This document shows positions 30,127 to 39,974 of a stretch of 64,000 nucleotides of DNA, piece by piece. A model generated the notes under the pieces. That model was not told the DNA's origin, searched no databases, and saw nothing but the letters and a program-made list of their open reading frames with translations. The translations under genes were made by a program, and so were the position numbers. Numbering within the stretch: position 1 is the stretch's first letter; every line of letters begins with the position of its first letter. Source of the stretch: Dorea sp. AF36-15AT (lineage in GTDB: Bacteria > Bacillota > Clostridia > Lachnospirales > Lachnospiraceae); NCBI RefSeq assembly GCF_003477705.1, contig NZ_QUDV01000008.1, positions 91,790 through 155,789 on the forward strand. Direction: 5' to 3'.

Positions 30127-31050
30127 TCACTCACTAATATTCAAATACTTTTTCAAATCTTCCACATACAGCACTCCCATTTTGCTGAGCAGAGTATTCT
30201 TTCTCGTGATATATCCAATCTCCATCACGCTGTTTGGATTCTGTTCATCATCCTGAAATGGTACAGCCACATAATCATTGCCGTTCAGCTCCTCACATAT
30301 AATACCGGAACATAATGTGTATCCATTCAGTCCAATCATCAGATTCAGCATCGTAGCTCGGTCATTTGCCCGAATCACCTGTGAATATTCATTCGTAGAC
30401 AGAATTTCTTCTGCAAGATAGAATGAGCTGTTATCGCCCTGCTCAAATGACAGACAAGGATATCCGTCTAACTGTTCAAAACTGATCGACTTTTCCTTTG
30501 CCAGTGGATGATGTTTCCAAATATACACATATGCCTGACAGTCAATCAGATGATGGAACTCCAGTCCTGACGATTTCAGCATTTTACCAAGCGATTTGCG
30601 GTTAAAATCACTGAGATACAGAATACCTATCTCACTCTTCATGGTACTTACATCCTGAATCACTTCTGCCGTCCTTGTCTCACGGATTGCAAATTCGTAT
30701 TTCGACATATCGAATTCTTTCGCCATATCCACAAATGCTTTCACTGCAAATGAATAATGTTGTGTTGATACACCGAATTTCTTCTTATAAGATCCACCTT
30801 CACCATATTTTTCAAGGACAGTTTCATATTGTCCGTATATCTGCTTGGCATACAATAAAAACTCCGCCCCATCATTGGTCAATGTAACACCTCGCCCACT
30901 TCGATAAAATATCGTAATACCAAGTTCTTTTTCCAGTTCCTTAATCGCATTCGTCAGCGACGGCTGCGATACATACAGCTTCTCGGCTGCTTTATTCATA
31001 GACTTCGTTTCTGCAATTGTAATAATGTAATTCAGCTGTGTAAGTGTCAT
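30127..31050 (-). CDS. LysR-family transcriptional regulator
   Basis: 307 residues. The N-terminal winged HTH (LTQLNYIITIAETKSMNKAAEKLYVSQPSLTNAIKELEKELGI) is followed by a substrate-binding domain. Its position between the rhodanese/PP-loop gene and metY suggests control of sulfur metabolism, like CysL or YtlI (inference). RBS AGAGGACT. Confidence 0.88.
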   Translation of the reverse strand: MTLTQLNYIITIAETKSMNKAAEKLYVSQPSLTNAIKELEKELGITIFYRSGRGVTLTNDGAEFLLYAKQIYGQYETVLEKYGEGGSYKKKFGVSTQHYSFAVKAFVDMAKEFDMSKYEFAIRETRTAEVIQDVSTMKSEIGILYLSDFNRKSLGKMLKSSGLEFHHLIDCQAYVYIWKHHPLAKEKSISFEQLDGYPCLSFEQGDNSSFYLAEEILSTNEYSQVIRANDRATMLNLMIGLNGYTLCSGIICEELNGNDYVAVPFQDDEQNPNSVMEIGYITRKNTLLSKMGVLYVEDLKKYLNISE

Positions 31051-31072
31051 AAGTCAGTCCTCTTTTGAATCT

Positions 31073-32257
31073 TTATCCTTCCGTCTCAGTCTTTTTTCCT
31101 TTTGTATCATAGTCATCCAGAAAATTATATTTCATATCATCTTTGTGATATCCGATTACAGTATTCAGATTGATATTATGGATACTGTTGAATATATTCG
31201 TATCGATTACACTGCTGATATTTCTAAACTGCTCTACCAGCTCTTTCATCTCATCACGTTTTGACTTTCTGCCGCCTCCGCAGGTAGAACAATTCTCCGT
31301 AAAACGGCATGCACATTGGATAAACTGTAATTTGTTATAATCCCGCCACGCCTTGATCCCTTCTTCTTTTATCATATACATCGGTCGGATCAGTTCCATT
31401 CCTTCAAAATTCTGGCTATGAAGTTTCGGCATCATCGTCTCTATTTTCGCACTATACAACATTCCCATCAAGATAGTCTCAATCACATCATCAAAATGAT
31501 GTCCCAGCGCAATCTTATTACATCCCAGCTCTTTTGCCTTAGAATACAGATATCCCCGTCTCATTCTGGCACACAGATAACATGGATTCTTATCAATTGT
31601 TGCAACTGTATCGAATATATCTGACTCAAATACGGTCAGTGGAATTCCAAGTAACTTGGCATTATTCAAAATAATATTCCAGTTATCTTCATTGTATCCC
31701 GGATTCATTACCAGAAATACCACTTCAAAATTCACCTTTCCATGACGCTTCAGTTCCTGGAAAAGCTTTGCCATCAGCATGGAATCTTTTCCGCCGGAGA
31801 TACAGACTGCGATCTTATCCCCTTCCTGTACTAACTGATACTCATTCAACGCCTTGGTAAAGGGTCTCCAGACAGATCTGCGGAACTTCTTAATAATGCT
31901 TCGTTCAATCTCTCTGGTACGCTCCGCAAGCTGTTCTTCCGAATCTTTCTGAACAAATCTGGTCAGCGTTAATTTCAGATATGACCGATATCCACCGGTG
32001 ACATTACCGGCATCGTAACCATCTGCAATCAGATCCTGTACATACTCCAGGCTCCGCTCTCCGGTATGACACATCAGATAGATTTCCTTATCTTTATATA
32101 GTTCCAGTTCCGTCTTACGGTCTTCAAATTCTGCCATCGGAAGGTTGACTGCCCCCGGAAATGTACCTCTCTGGTACTGATCCTCAGGTCGGATATCTAC
32201 GACAAGTACTTTGTCCTTATCCGTTCTCTCCAACGATTCAATGGTAATAGACTTCAT
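31073..32257 (-). CDS. Rhodanese fused to TtcA-like PP-loop ATPase
   Basis: 394 residues. An N-terminal rhodanese domain (about 3-98) has an active Cys63 in MCHTGERS. The PP-loop SGGKDS (154-159) and Cys pairs CYLC and CSTCGG follow, as in TtcA-type tRNA thiolases with a [4Fe-4S] cluster. The fusion suggests that the rhodanese domain hands sulfur to the PP-loop domain, which activates a tRNA base. The start at 32,257 follows AGGAGG. The exact tRNA target is unknown. Confidence 0.8.
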   Translation of the reverse strand: MKSITIESLERTDKDKVLVVDIRPEDQYQRGTFPGAVNLPMAEFEDRKTELELYKDKEIYLMCHTGERSLEYVQDLIADGYDAGNVTGGYRSYLKLTLTRFVQKDSEEQLAERTREIERSIIKKFRRSVWRPFTKALNEYQLVQEGDKIAVCISGGKDSMLMAKLFQELKRHGKVNFEVVFLVMNPGYNEDNWNIILNNAKLLGIPLTVFESDIFDTVATIDKNPCYLCARMRRGYLYSKAKELGCNKIALGHHFDDVIETILMGMLYSAKIETMMPKLHSQNFEGMELIRPMYMIKEEGIKAWRDYNKLQFIQCACRFTENCSTCGGGRKSKRDEMKELVEQFRNISSVIDTNIFNSIHNINLNTVIGYHKDDMKYNFLDDYDTKGKKTETEG

Positions 32258-32288
32258 AAAATGTATCCTCCTCTTAAGCGTCAAAATA

Positions 32289-32311
32289 CGACGGAGCACG
32301 AAGCTCCGCCG
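32289..32311. terminator. Terminator between Rrf2 and PP-loop genes
   Basis: CGACGGAGC/GCTCCGCCG stem, ACGAA loop, T-rich flanks on both strands. Confidence 0.7.
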
Positions 32312-32314
32312 TTT

Positions 32315-32758
32315 TCAGATGTAATACATACTCTGTGCAGCCTGATTAGTCTGCTCTGCATGCTCTGTCAATTTCTTCAATGTCAGCTGATCCAGTATCC
32401 TGTGTACTTCTTCATTGATCGGATCGATGACCGTTTCCTGCACTGCAAGTGCTTCCGCCTCGCCCTTCTGACCGGGAGCAAGTCGCTCATCATCCAGAAA
32501 ATATGATCCGTCAAGTGTAACTATGATGTCTGAAATTCGAATATATTCCGGATTACCAGCCAGAAAATAACCACCCTGTGGTCCCTTGATGCTCTTTATA
32601 ATACCAGCTTTTTTTAAAACTGAAAATATCTGTTCGAGATATTTGATAGAAATATTATTTCGTTCTGCTATTTCACACAAAGCACAGGGACTATCTGTAT
32701 GTTCAGCCAGATCAATCAATGCTCTGATACCGTATCTGCTTCTTTTTGAGAAATTCAT
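32315..32758 (-). CDS. Rrf2-family regulator
   Basis: 147 residues. Winged HTH start FSKRSRYGIRALIDLAEHTD and wing KGPQGGYFLAGNPEYI. No Cys cluster of the IscR [2Fe-2S] type is seen. It lies directly downstream of cysK on the same strand, which suggests control of cysteine synthesis, like CymR (inference). Confidence 0.85.
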   Translation of the reverse strand: MNFSKRSRYGIRALIDLAEHTDSPCALCEIAERNNISIKYLEQIFSVLKKAGIIKSIKGPQGGYFLAGNPEYIRISDIIVTLDGSYFLDDERLAPGQKGEAEALAVQETVIDPINEEVHRILDQLTLKKLTEHAEQTNQAAQSMYYI

Positions 32759-32774
32759 ATATAACGCCTTTCGA

Positions 32775-33707
32775 TTATTCTGTAAAGAGTGGAGTAGAGT
32801 AATATCTGTCTCCTGTATCCGGAAGAAGTGCTACAATTACTTTTCCCTTATTCTCCGGACGCTTTGCAAGTTCGATTGCTCCATGAAGTGCTGCACCGGA
32901 AGAGATACCTACCAGTACTCCTTCCTTCTTAGCGAGAAGTTTTGCTGCTGCAAATGCATCTTCATTTTCAGCTTTGAAAATTTCATCATAGATCTCTGTA
33001 TTCAGTACATCCGGTACGAATCCCGCACCAATTCCCTGAATCTTGTGTGCTCCTGCTTTACCCTCAGAAAGTACTGGTGAAGTAGCAGGCTCAAGTGCTA
33101 CAACCTTCACATCCGGATTCTGTTCTTTGAGGTACTCGCCTGTACCTGTCAGTGTTCCACCTGTACCCACGCCAGCAATAAAGATATCTACCTTACCATC
33201 TGTATCTTTCCAGATTTCAGGACCTGTAGTAGCTTTGTGTACTGCCGGGTTAGCCGGATTCACAAACTGTCCGGGAATGAAACTTCCAGGAATCTCTTTC
33301 GCAAGTTCTTCTGCCTTAGCGATTGCCCCCTTCATACCCTTAGCACCTTCTGTCAGCACCAGCTCAGCACCATATGCTTTCAGGATGTTTCTTCTCTCAA
33401 CACTCATTGTCTCCGGCATTGTCAGGATGATTCTGTATCCCTTTGCCGCTGCGATAGATGCAAGACCGATTCCTGTATTACCTGATGTAGGCTCGATGAT
33501 AACGGAACCTTCTTTCAACTGTCCCTTTGCTTCTGCATCTTCGATCATTGCCTTCGCAATTCTGTCCTTTACACTTCCGGCCGGGTTAAAGTACTCAAGC
33601 TTAACAAGTACCGTTGCTTCCAACCCAAGTTCCTTCTCGATATTAGTTACCTCCACAAGTGGTGTATTTCCAATTAATCCCAATGTTCCCTGATAAATAT
33701 TTGCCAT
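32775..33707 (-). CDS. cysK: Cysteine synthase (O-acetylserine thiol-lyase)
   Basis: 310 residues. PLP Lys47 in [12 protein letters not shown], the TSGNTGIG substrate loop and the GTGGTLTG phosphate cup are all present. It makes cysteine from O-acetylserine and sulfide. RBS AAGGAG. Flanked by two Rrf2 regulators, one co-directional and one divergent. Confidence 0.93.
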   Translation of the reverse strand: MANIYQGTLGLIGNTPLVEVTNIEKELGLEATVLVKLEYFNPAGSVKDRIAKAMIEDAEAKGQLKEGSVIIEPTSGNTGIGLASIAAAKGYRIILTMPETMSVERRNILKAYGAELVLTEGAKGMKGAIAKAEELAKEIPGSFIPGQFVNPANPAVHKATTGPEIWKDTDGKVDIFIAGVGTGGTLTGTGEYLKEQNPDVKVVALEPATSPVLSEGKAGAHKIQGIGAGFVPDVLNTEIYDEIFKAENEDAFAAAKLLAKKEGVLVGISSGAALHGAIELAKRPENKGKVIVALLPDTGDRYYSTPLFTE

Positions 33708-33863
33708 GATATATCTCCTTCCAAGTCTTTATATTTTCTTGTCTTGTTTGCTATGGCTGTATATTATCACTAAATACCTACTGAGTCAATAGGTTTTATA
33801 GGTTTTTATTGAAATTTTTTTTTACGAGCTATATAATAGACATATTAACGGAGGTAATATCCT

Positions 33864-34271
33864 ATGATTTCAACAAAAGCACGTTATGCATTAAGAGTAA
33901 TGATCGACCTGGCTGAGCATCAGGATGCTGGATATATTCCATTAAAGGACATTGCAGCACGCCAGGAGATTTCTGAAAAATATCTTGAGATTATTATCAA
34001 GATACTGGTAAAAGGAAAAATGTTAAAAGGACTTCGTGGTAAGGGAGGCGGATATATTCTTACCAGAGAACCATCTGAATATATCGTTGGTGACATCATC
34101 GAATTAACCGAAGGTCCACTTGCTCCCGTTGCCTGCTTACAGCCGGATGCTGAAGTCTGCAATCGCAAAGACATCTGCGTAACCCTTCCTCTCTGGGAGA
34201 AATACTACACGCTGGTGCATGACTTCTTCTTTCACATTACACTGGAAGATGTGATAAATAATAATTTCTAA
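33864..34271 (+). CDS. Rrf2-family regulator, CymR-like
   Basis: 135 residues. ISTKARYALRVMIDLAEHQD and the wing GLRGKGGGYILTREPSEY fit Rrf2; three Cys between residues 92 and 110 (CLQP.AEVCNRKDIC) could hold an Fe-S cluster. Divergent from cysK with a 156-base shared promoter region, so it is a likely cysK regulator. Confidence 0.85.
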   Translation: MISTKARYALRVMIDLAEHQDAGYIPLKDIAARQEISEKYLEIIIKILVKGKMLKGLRGKGGGYILTREPSEYIVGDIIELTEGPLAPVACLQPDAEVCNRKDICVTLPLWEKYYTLVHDFFFHITLEDVINNNF

Positions 34272-34282
34272 GCAGACTCAAA

Positions 34283-34321
34283 AAGAGTGTACAGCCTTAG
34301 TGTTTCAAGCTGTACACTCTT
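34283..34321. terminator. Bidirectional terminator
   Basis: Perfect 13-bp stem (34283-34295 with 34309-34321) between convergent genes. Confidence 0.85.
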
Positions 34322-34324
34322 CTC

Positions 34325-35200
34325 TTACATTCTTATCATTCCCTGCAGCCAGATGTTTCCTTTGAACCTTCTGCCGATTGCAGGTTCTCCAATCAGATTT
34401 GCCTTAGGTATGCAGGCATCAAATTTCATTTCATTTACATTCAGACTCAGGATATAAATTTCTTCTCCCGTTTCTTCATTTTCATCCATTCTTATATTCA
34501 GAATTTCACCAAGAATCGAATAACGATCACACTCAATTCCACATGGCATAAAATATGTATCTACAATTGTAAATACATCTTCTTTTACCAATCTTCTTGA
34601 TACTTTAGTATAAGTATCAAGATCATCTAATGTAAGGCTCTCGATTGCCGATGGATCACCATTTCGCGCAGCAGTTAAAAGTGTCATCCTGTTTTTTGAT
34701 TCTTCTCTGCTTCTCTTTTCCTGATCCGGATTCTTAAATACAGGCAGTAAAATCATCCCATCATTACAAAGTCCGGACAAAGTAATAGATACATGATCCA
34801 GCACATGATTCCTGTGCACATCTGCAAGCATACACTCTATCGCATTCTGTACATGAAAAATCAGGCTGACTCCCACTTTAGCATCTTCATAAATTCCTAC
34901 AAATGAATGCCGGTCCATTCGTCTCTCCAATGTCACATCTGCGACAGATGTAATGCCACTTCCTTCAAAATATGGATAATAGAAATATCTTTCAAATTGT
35001 TCTTCTTCATCCATGGTACCACAGACACAGATTCCCATATCCTTCGAACTTTTCATTCGATATTCGCAGTAATCTGTTTCCTGATCCAATGCCATCAGCT
35101 CATGATGTGTATATACCTTTTCAGCATACTGCAGCAATCTGTTGAGCTGTTTTTCTGAAGCAAGTCCTCCATACCCAATAGCATTAAGATATTTGTGCAT
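34325..35200 (-). CDS. Hypothetical protein, DUF3881-like
   Basis: 291 residues, soluble, no recognised catalytic motif. I believe it is the DUF3881 family, often found near serS in Lachnospiraceae (from memory). It lies 17 bases after serS on the same strand. Confidence 0.6.
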   Translation of the reverse strand: MHKYLNAIGYGGLASEKQLNRLLQYAEKVYTHHELMALDQETDYCEYRMKSSKDMGICVCGTMDEEEQFERYFYYPYFEGSGITSVADVTLERRMDRHSFVGIYEDAKVGVSLIFHVQNAIECMLADVHRNHVLDHVSITLSGLCNDGMILLPVFKNPDQEKRSREESKNRMTLLTAARNGDPSAIESLTLDDLDTYTKVSRRLVKEDVFTIVDTYFMPCGIECDRYSILGEILNIRMDENEETGEEIYILSLNVNEMKFDACIPKANLIGEPAIGRRFKGNIWLQGMIRM

Positions 35201-35217
35201 ATTATTTACCCGTCTAA

Positions 35218-36504
35218 TTATTTACGTTCAATTTTTTCTTTTCCACCCATATATGGACGAAGTACTTCAGGGATACGTACAGAACCATCTTCCTGAAGGT
35301 TATTTTCCAAAAATGCAATCAGCATTCTCGGTGGTGCAACTACTGTGTTATTCAATGTATGAGCAAAGTATTTATTACCATCAGTTCCCTTTACACGAAT
35401 GCCAAGTCTTCTTGCCTGTGCATCACCAAGGTTAGAGCAGCTTCCTACTTCAAAGTACTTCTTCTGTCTTGGAGACCATGCCTCTACGTCGCAAGATTTT
35501 ACTTTCAGGTCAGCAAGATCACCAGAGCAGCATTCCAGCGTACGTACCGGAATATCCAGTGAGCGGAAGAGATCTACTGTATTTTTCCAGAGTACATCAT
35601 ACCATTTCTTGCTTTCTTCCGGTTTACATACAACGATCATCTCCTGTTTTTCAAACTGATGGATTCTGTATACACCTCGTTCTTCGATACCGTGAGCACC
35701 TTTTTCTTTACGGAAGCATGGTGAATAGCTGGTCAGTGTCTTTGGAAGTTCTCCCTCATCCAACATGGTATCGATAAATTTACCGATCATAGAATGCTCA
35801 CTTGTTCCGATCAGATACAGGTCTTCTCCCTCAATCTTATACATCATAGCATCCATCTCAGCGAAGCTCATAACACCTGTTACCACATTACTTCTGATCA
35901 TAAACGGAGGTACACAATAAGTAAATCCTCTGTCGATCATAAAGTCACGTGCATAACTGATTACTGCTGAATGCAGTCTCGCAATATCTCCCATCAGGTA
36001 ATAGAATCCATTACCTGCAACTTTTCCAGCGGCTTCCAGATCAATACCATCAAAACTTTCCATGATCTCTGTATGATATGGAATCTCAAAGTCCGGAACT
36101 ACCGGCTCACCAAATTTTTCAATCTCTACATTTTCGCTGTCATCTTTACCGATTGGTACAGACGGATCGATGATATTTGGAATGATCATCATGTTCTTCT
36201 TAAGTTTTTCTTCTACTTCTTTTTCTTCTGCGGATAATTCTTCAATTCTTGCTGCACTCTTCTGAACTTCCTGTTTCAGTACCTCTGCTTCTTCTCTCTT
36301 ACCCTGAGCCATGCATGCACCGATCTGCTTGGAAATCTTATTCTTATTAGCACGAAGAGCTTCTACTTCTCCTTTAATATCTCTATTCCTCTGGTCTAAC
36401 TCTAATACCTCGTCAACCAGTGGTAATTTTTCATCCTGGAATTTCTTTTTAATGTTTTCCTTTACTACATCAGGATTTGATCTTACAAATTTAATATCAA
36501 GCAT
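35218..36504 (-). CDS. serS: Seryl-tRNA synthetase
   Basis: 428 residues. An N-terminal long coiled-coil arm (about 30-105) is followed by a class II core with motif 2 (SYSPCFRKEKGAHGIEERGVYRIHQFEK) and motif 3 (NNTVVAPPRMLIAFLEN). It charges tRNA-Ser; a tRNA-Ser gene lies near the right edge. RBS AAAGGGAG. Confidence 0.95.
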   Translation of the reverse strand: MLDIKFVRSNPDVVKENIKKKFQDEKLPLVDEVLELDQRNRDIKGEVEALRANKNKISKQIGACMAQGKREEAEVLKQEVQKSAARIEELSAEEKEVEEKLKKNMMIIPNIIDPSVPIGKDDSENVEIEKFGEPVVPDFEIPYHTEIMESFDGIDLEAAGKVAGNGFYYLMGDIARLHSAVISYARDFMIDRGFTYCVPPFMIRSNVVTGVMSFAEMDAMMYKIEGEDLYLIGTSEHSMIGKFIDTMLDEGELPKTLTSYSPCFRKEKGAHGIEERGVYRIHQFEKQEMIVVCKPEESKKWYDVLWKNTVDLFRSLDIPVRTLECCSGDLADLKVKSCDVEAWSPRQKKYFEVGSCSNLGDAQARRLGIRVKGTDGNKYFAHTLNNTVVAPPRMLIAFLENNLQEDGSVRIPEVLRPYMGGKEKIERK

Positions 36505-36522
36505 TTTCTTTCTCCCTTTCCT

Positions 36523-37161
36523 TTATCTTCTTGCTTTTTTTATTTCTTTATTTGTATCTTTTCTTACTTCTTTTTTAGCTGCTTTTCTCGGCTGCTCTTT
36601 TCGGATTGTTTTTGCTTCATTTTCTTCCGAAGTTGATTCAGTCTCACTGCTCATATAATCTTCACTGTAAATTGCTCGATCCAGCGCTTCCGCTTCCTCT
36701 TCTGAAAGTTCTACATAGCTTTCACCCTTCAGAATTTCCTTCACGTAAGTGTAGCATCCCTCACGGCTGTGCATCGCATTCATGATCCATCCGGTATTAT
36801 CACTGTCCAGAAGTGCCAGGGCAAAGCTGAGTTTTCCGCCCATTTCATTAAAAGCATCATACTTGACAATTCCACATTTTTGAATACAATGTTCAGTCCT
36901 GCGGTACATTTCTTTCACATCAGCACGATTCTGTTTAATAATCTTAGCTATTCCATCCAGTTCCGAGAACTTTGTAAGAATACTTTCTTCCAGATTCTTA
37001 CCATCTTTTCCCCGCATAAACGATGCATAACTGTTTTTCAGTCTGTCATATTTCAGACTGACATTCACATACAGTACGAACAGCACTACGATCAATATCA
37101 GCATAAATAAGAATATAAATGCAGGATCGATTCCAAGCTTCGCTAAAATCTTGCTTTCCAT
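36523..37161 (-). CDS. DUF4446 family membrane protein
   Basis: 212 residues. One N-terminal membrane helix (about 13-33), then a short helical part and a globular domain with KYDAFNEMGGKLSFALALLD, the hallmark of DUF4446 proteins encoded next to parB in Clostridia. The tail is Lys/Glu-rich. Only four bases separate it from parB. Confidence 0.8.
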   Translation of the reverse strand: MESKILAKLGIDPAFIFLFMLILIVVLFVLYVNVSLKYDRLKNSYASFMRGKDGKNLEESILTKFSELDGIAKIIKQNRADVKEMYRRTEHCIQKCGIVKYDAFNEMGGKLSFALALLDSDNTGWIMNAMHSREGCYTYVKEILKGESYVELSEEEAEALDRAIYSEDYMSSETESTSEENEAKTIRKEQPRKAAKKEVRKDTNKEIKKARR

Positions 37162-37164
37162 ATA

Positions 37165-38070
37165 TTATTCTCCTTTTTGTACAGATGTAATCATCTCAAA
37201 CATGCGCTCGAGTTCATCATCTGAGTAATATTCGATTTCTATCTTTCCTTTTCCATTCCCCTTTGGTGAAATACTAACTTTAGTTCCAAGTACCCGTTTC
37301 ATTTTTTCTGCTAGGTCATCATAGACGAATGCATTTTCTACGGTTTTGACTACTTTAACCTGTTTCTTAGGATTTTTCAATGATTTTATAAGTTTTTCTG
37401 TTTCACGTACACTTAATTTTTCATCAAAAATCTTTGTAGCAAGCAGATACTGCTGTTCTTCATCATCAATTGCAAGTAATGCTCTTGCGTGTCCGGTAGT
37501 GATCATATCGTCAATAATCATCTGCTGAACCTTTTCTCCCAGCTTCAGAAGTCTCATAGAGTTTGTAACAGCTGTACGACTCTTTGACACGCGCTCTGCC
37601 ACTTCATCTTGTTTCAGATTAAATTCTGTCAGCAATTTTTTGAATGCCATTGCTTCTTCAATTGGGTTCAGATTTTCTCTCTGAATATTCTCAATCAAAG
37701 CAATTTCCACTGCCTGCTGTTCCGTATACTCTTTAATAATAACCGGAACTTCTTTGACACCGGCAAGCTTTGCTGCACGCCACCGTCTTTCACCTGCAAT
37801 AATTTCATAATAATCTTTTCTTTTTCTTACCAACAGTGGCTGTAATACACCATACTGTTTGATAGAATCAGCCAATTCCAACAATGCGTCTTCTTCAAAA
37901 TGTTTTCTCGGCTGTTCTCTATTTGGTTCAACCTGGTTTATTTTCAACATTTGTTCTCCGGTTTTGACAGATTCTTCTGCTTTTTCCGGTTTTACAGCAG
38001 GTTTTACCGATTTATTTTCAGGAATCAGGCTGTCCAGTCCTTTTCCAAGTCCTTTTCTCTTTACTGCCAT
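37165..38070 (-). CDS. parB: Chromosome partition protein ParB (Spo0J)
   Basis: 301 residues. KRKGLGKGLDSLIP start, the CTP-binding box GERRWRA, the ENIQRENLNPIEEA motif and the DNA-binding HTH (LKQDEVAERVSKSRTAVTNSMRLL) are present. It loads on the three parS sites just upstream of parA and organises the origin. The start at 38,070 follows GGGAGGGG. Confidence 0.93.
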   Translation of the reverse strand: MAVKRKGLGKGLDSLIPENKSVKPAVKPEKAEESVKTGEQMLKINQVEPNREQPRKHFEEDALLELADSIKQYGVLQPLLVRKRKDYYEIIAGERRWRAAKLAGVKEVPVIIKEYTEQQAVEIALIENIQRENLNPIEEAMAFKKLLTEFNLKQDEVAERVSKSRTAVTNSMRLLKLGEKVQQMIIDDMITTGHARALLAIDDEEQQYLLATKIFDEKLSVRETEKLIKSLKNPKKQVKVVKTVENAFVYDDLAEKMKRVLGTKVSISPKGNGKGKIEIEYYSDDELERMFEMITSVQKGE

Positions 38071-38089
38071 ATTATTCCCCTCCCAATCC

Positions 38090-38848
38090 TTATTTATCAA
38101 TCACTTCGTCTGCTAACATTCTATAACTTTCAGCGCCTGTAGACTTCGTATCATACATGTTAATAGGCATTCCATAACTAGGTGCTTCTGCAAGACGTAT
38201 ATTTCTGGGAATAATTGTTTTATAGATACTCTGATTCAGGTTATCTTTTACATTTTCAACAACCTGGAGTGATAAATTTGTACGTGCATCATACATTGTA
38301 AATACGACGCCTTCCATCTCCAGATCAGGATTCAGTCTTTCTTTAACCAGTTCAATCGTGTGCATAAGCTGACTTAATCCTTCCAATGCGTAATATTCAC
38401 ACTGGATTGGCACAATCACACTGTCAGCTGTTGTCATTGCATTAATTGTCAGCGTATTTAATGAAGGTGGACAGTCAATAATCACAAAATCATAATTATC
38501 TCTTACCTTATGCACTTCATTTCTAATGATAAATTCCTTATCATCCACGCCAATTAATTCTATTTCAGCTGCCGATAAATCAATTCCAGTCGGAATAACA
38601 TCCAGATTTTCCAAAGCATCTTTACAGATAACTTCTTCAATAGATGCCTGTCCTATAATCATATCATATACTGTTTTTTCGACAGAATCTTTATCAATTC
38701 CAAGTCCGCTCGTCATATTGCCCTGCGGATCCATATCAATTGATAGCACTTTCTTGCCTTTTTCAGCCAAGCACGCTGACAAGTTGATAGCCGTGGTAGT
38801 TTTACCTACGCCACCCTTTTGATTTGCTATCGCGATTATCCTTCCCAT
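38090..38848 (-). CDS. parA: Chromosome partition ATPase ParA (Soj)
   Basis: 252 residues. Deviant Walker A KGGVGKTT (10-17), DMDPQGN switch and VIIDCPPSL Walker B. Works with ParB; also controls DnaA in Firmicutes. RBS AGGGGAAA. The gene starts just below the parS cluster. Confidence 0.94.
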   Translation of the reverse strand: MGRIIAIANQKGGVGKTTTAINLSACLAEKGKKVLSIDMDPQGNMTSGLGIDKDSVEKTVYDMIIGQASIEEVICKDALENLDVIPTGIDLSAAEIELIGVDDKEFIIRNEVHKVRDNYDFVIIDCPPSLNTLTINAMTTADSVIVPIQCEYYALEGLSQLMHTIELVKERLNPDLEMEGVVFTMYDARTNLSLQVVENVKDNLNQSIYKTIIPRNIRLAEAPSYGMPINMYDTKSTGAESYRMLADEVIDK

Positions 38849-38907
38849 ATTATTTCCCCTTTCTATGCTTGACTATTATACCACGTTTCACTACTGGATT
38901 CCATAGA

Positions 38908-38923
38908 TGTTTCACGTGAAACA
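38908..38923. other. parS site 1
   Basis: Perfect TGTTTCACGTGAAACA, the ParB binding palindrome. Confidence 0.95.
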
Positions 38924-39007
38924 TTACATTTAGCAAGTTTCCTTTATTAACATAATGCTTTATTTCGATTATATGCATTGTTAATGAATAATTTGTTGTT
39001 TTTCAAA

Positions 39008-39023
39008 TGTTTCACGTGAAACA
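39008..39023. other. parS site 2
   Basis: Perfect TGTTTCACGTGAAACA, exactly 100 bases from site 1. Confidence 0.95.
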
Positions 39024-39122
39024 TTTGAAAAATCGAATTCATTATCCACCTAGATACTTTTGGCCTTCTTTAATAGTTGTATTATCATTACTGCAAAATA
39101 CATATCACAAAAACAGGCAGAA

Positions 39123-39138
39123 TGTTTCACGTGAAACA
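39123..39138. other. parS site 3
   Basis: Perfect TGTTTCACGTGAAACA. Besides the three sites, the 400-base gap between parA and rsmG holds the parA promoter (TATAAT on the minus strand near 38,876). Confidence 0.95.
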
Positions 39139-39239
39139 TTCTGCCTATTATTTTTTACATTTAATTTCTTTTAAAAACTTTTTTTACAAATATTATATGA
39201 TGTAAAAAATCAAAATGTGGACTTCCCCATAAGTAAGCA

Positions 39240-39267
39240 AAAGCCTTTGCACTAATGCAAAGGCTTT
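39240..39267 (-). terminator. Terminator of the mnmE-mnmG-rsmG operon
   Basis: 12-bp stem AAAGCCTTTGCA/TGCAAAGGCTTT; the right arm forms the last codons of rsmG and the left arm is followed on the minus strand by TGC then T-poor sequence. Confidence 0.65.
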
Positions 39268-39971
39268 CTTGAAGGTATACCAGATTTTCTGGGATATTTC
39301 ATACCTGTACTTTTTTCTTTTTTTATTATAACTAATGATCTTGCTATATTTGTATCAGGAAGTTCAAACTGAACTACTTTTTGTGTCTTACCACCTAAAA
39401 TTTTAATAGCCTTCTTGCTCTCATTGAGTTCATCCTCAATCTCACCTGATTTATATGGTATAAAGTATCCATCCATTTTTACATACGGAATACAATACTC
39501 AGATAAGACAGCCAGATTAGCTACTGCCCTCGATACAACCATATCATACTGTTCTCTATATTCCTCATTTCTGGCAAAATCTTCTGCTCTTCCATGAATC
39601 GTTGTAATATCTTCCAGCTCTAATTCATTAATAACAGTGTTCAAAAATTTTATTCTCTTATTCAATGAATCTAACAATGTAACTTTTAAATGAGGAAAAG
39701 CAATCTTAAGTGGTAATCCAGGAAAACCAGCTCCTGTACCAATATCAATCACCGATTCAATTCTTTTCATATCATTAGCTTTTGTAATGGATAAACTGTC
39801 TGCAAAATGCTTACAAAACACCTCATCATACTCTGTAATACCTGTAAGATTCATAACCTTATTCCATTCAACCAAAAGCTGATAATACTTATCGAATTGT
39901 TCTAATTGTTTTTCACTCAATGATATATTAAGCTGAGTCATCATATTTAAAAATCTTGGACTAATCACCAT
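39252..39971 (-). CDS. rsmG: 16S rRNA m7G527 methyltransferase
   Basis: 239 residues. SAM-binding motif VIDIGTGAGFPGLPLKIAFP and the VVSRAVANLAVL motif identify GidB/RsmG. A GGAGG site overlaps the mnmG end. It methylates G527 of 16S rRNA. Confidence 0.93.
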   Translation of the reverse strand: MVISPRFLNMMTQLNISLSEKQLEQFDKYYQLLVEWNKVMNLTGITEYDEVFCKHFADSLSITKANDMKRIESVIDIGTGAGFPGLPLKIAFPHLKVTLLDSLNKRIKFLNTVINELELEDITTIHGRAEDFARNEEYREQYDMVVSRAVANLAVLSEYCIPYVKMDGYFIPYKSGEIEDELNESKKAIKILGGKTQKVVQFELPDTNIARSLVIIKKEKSTGMKYPRKSGIPSRKPLH

Positions 39972-39974
39972 GTA

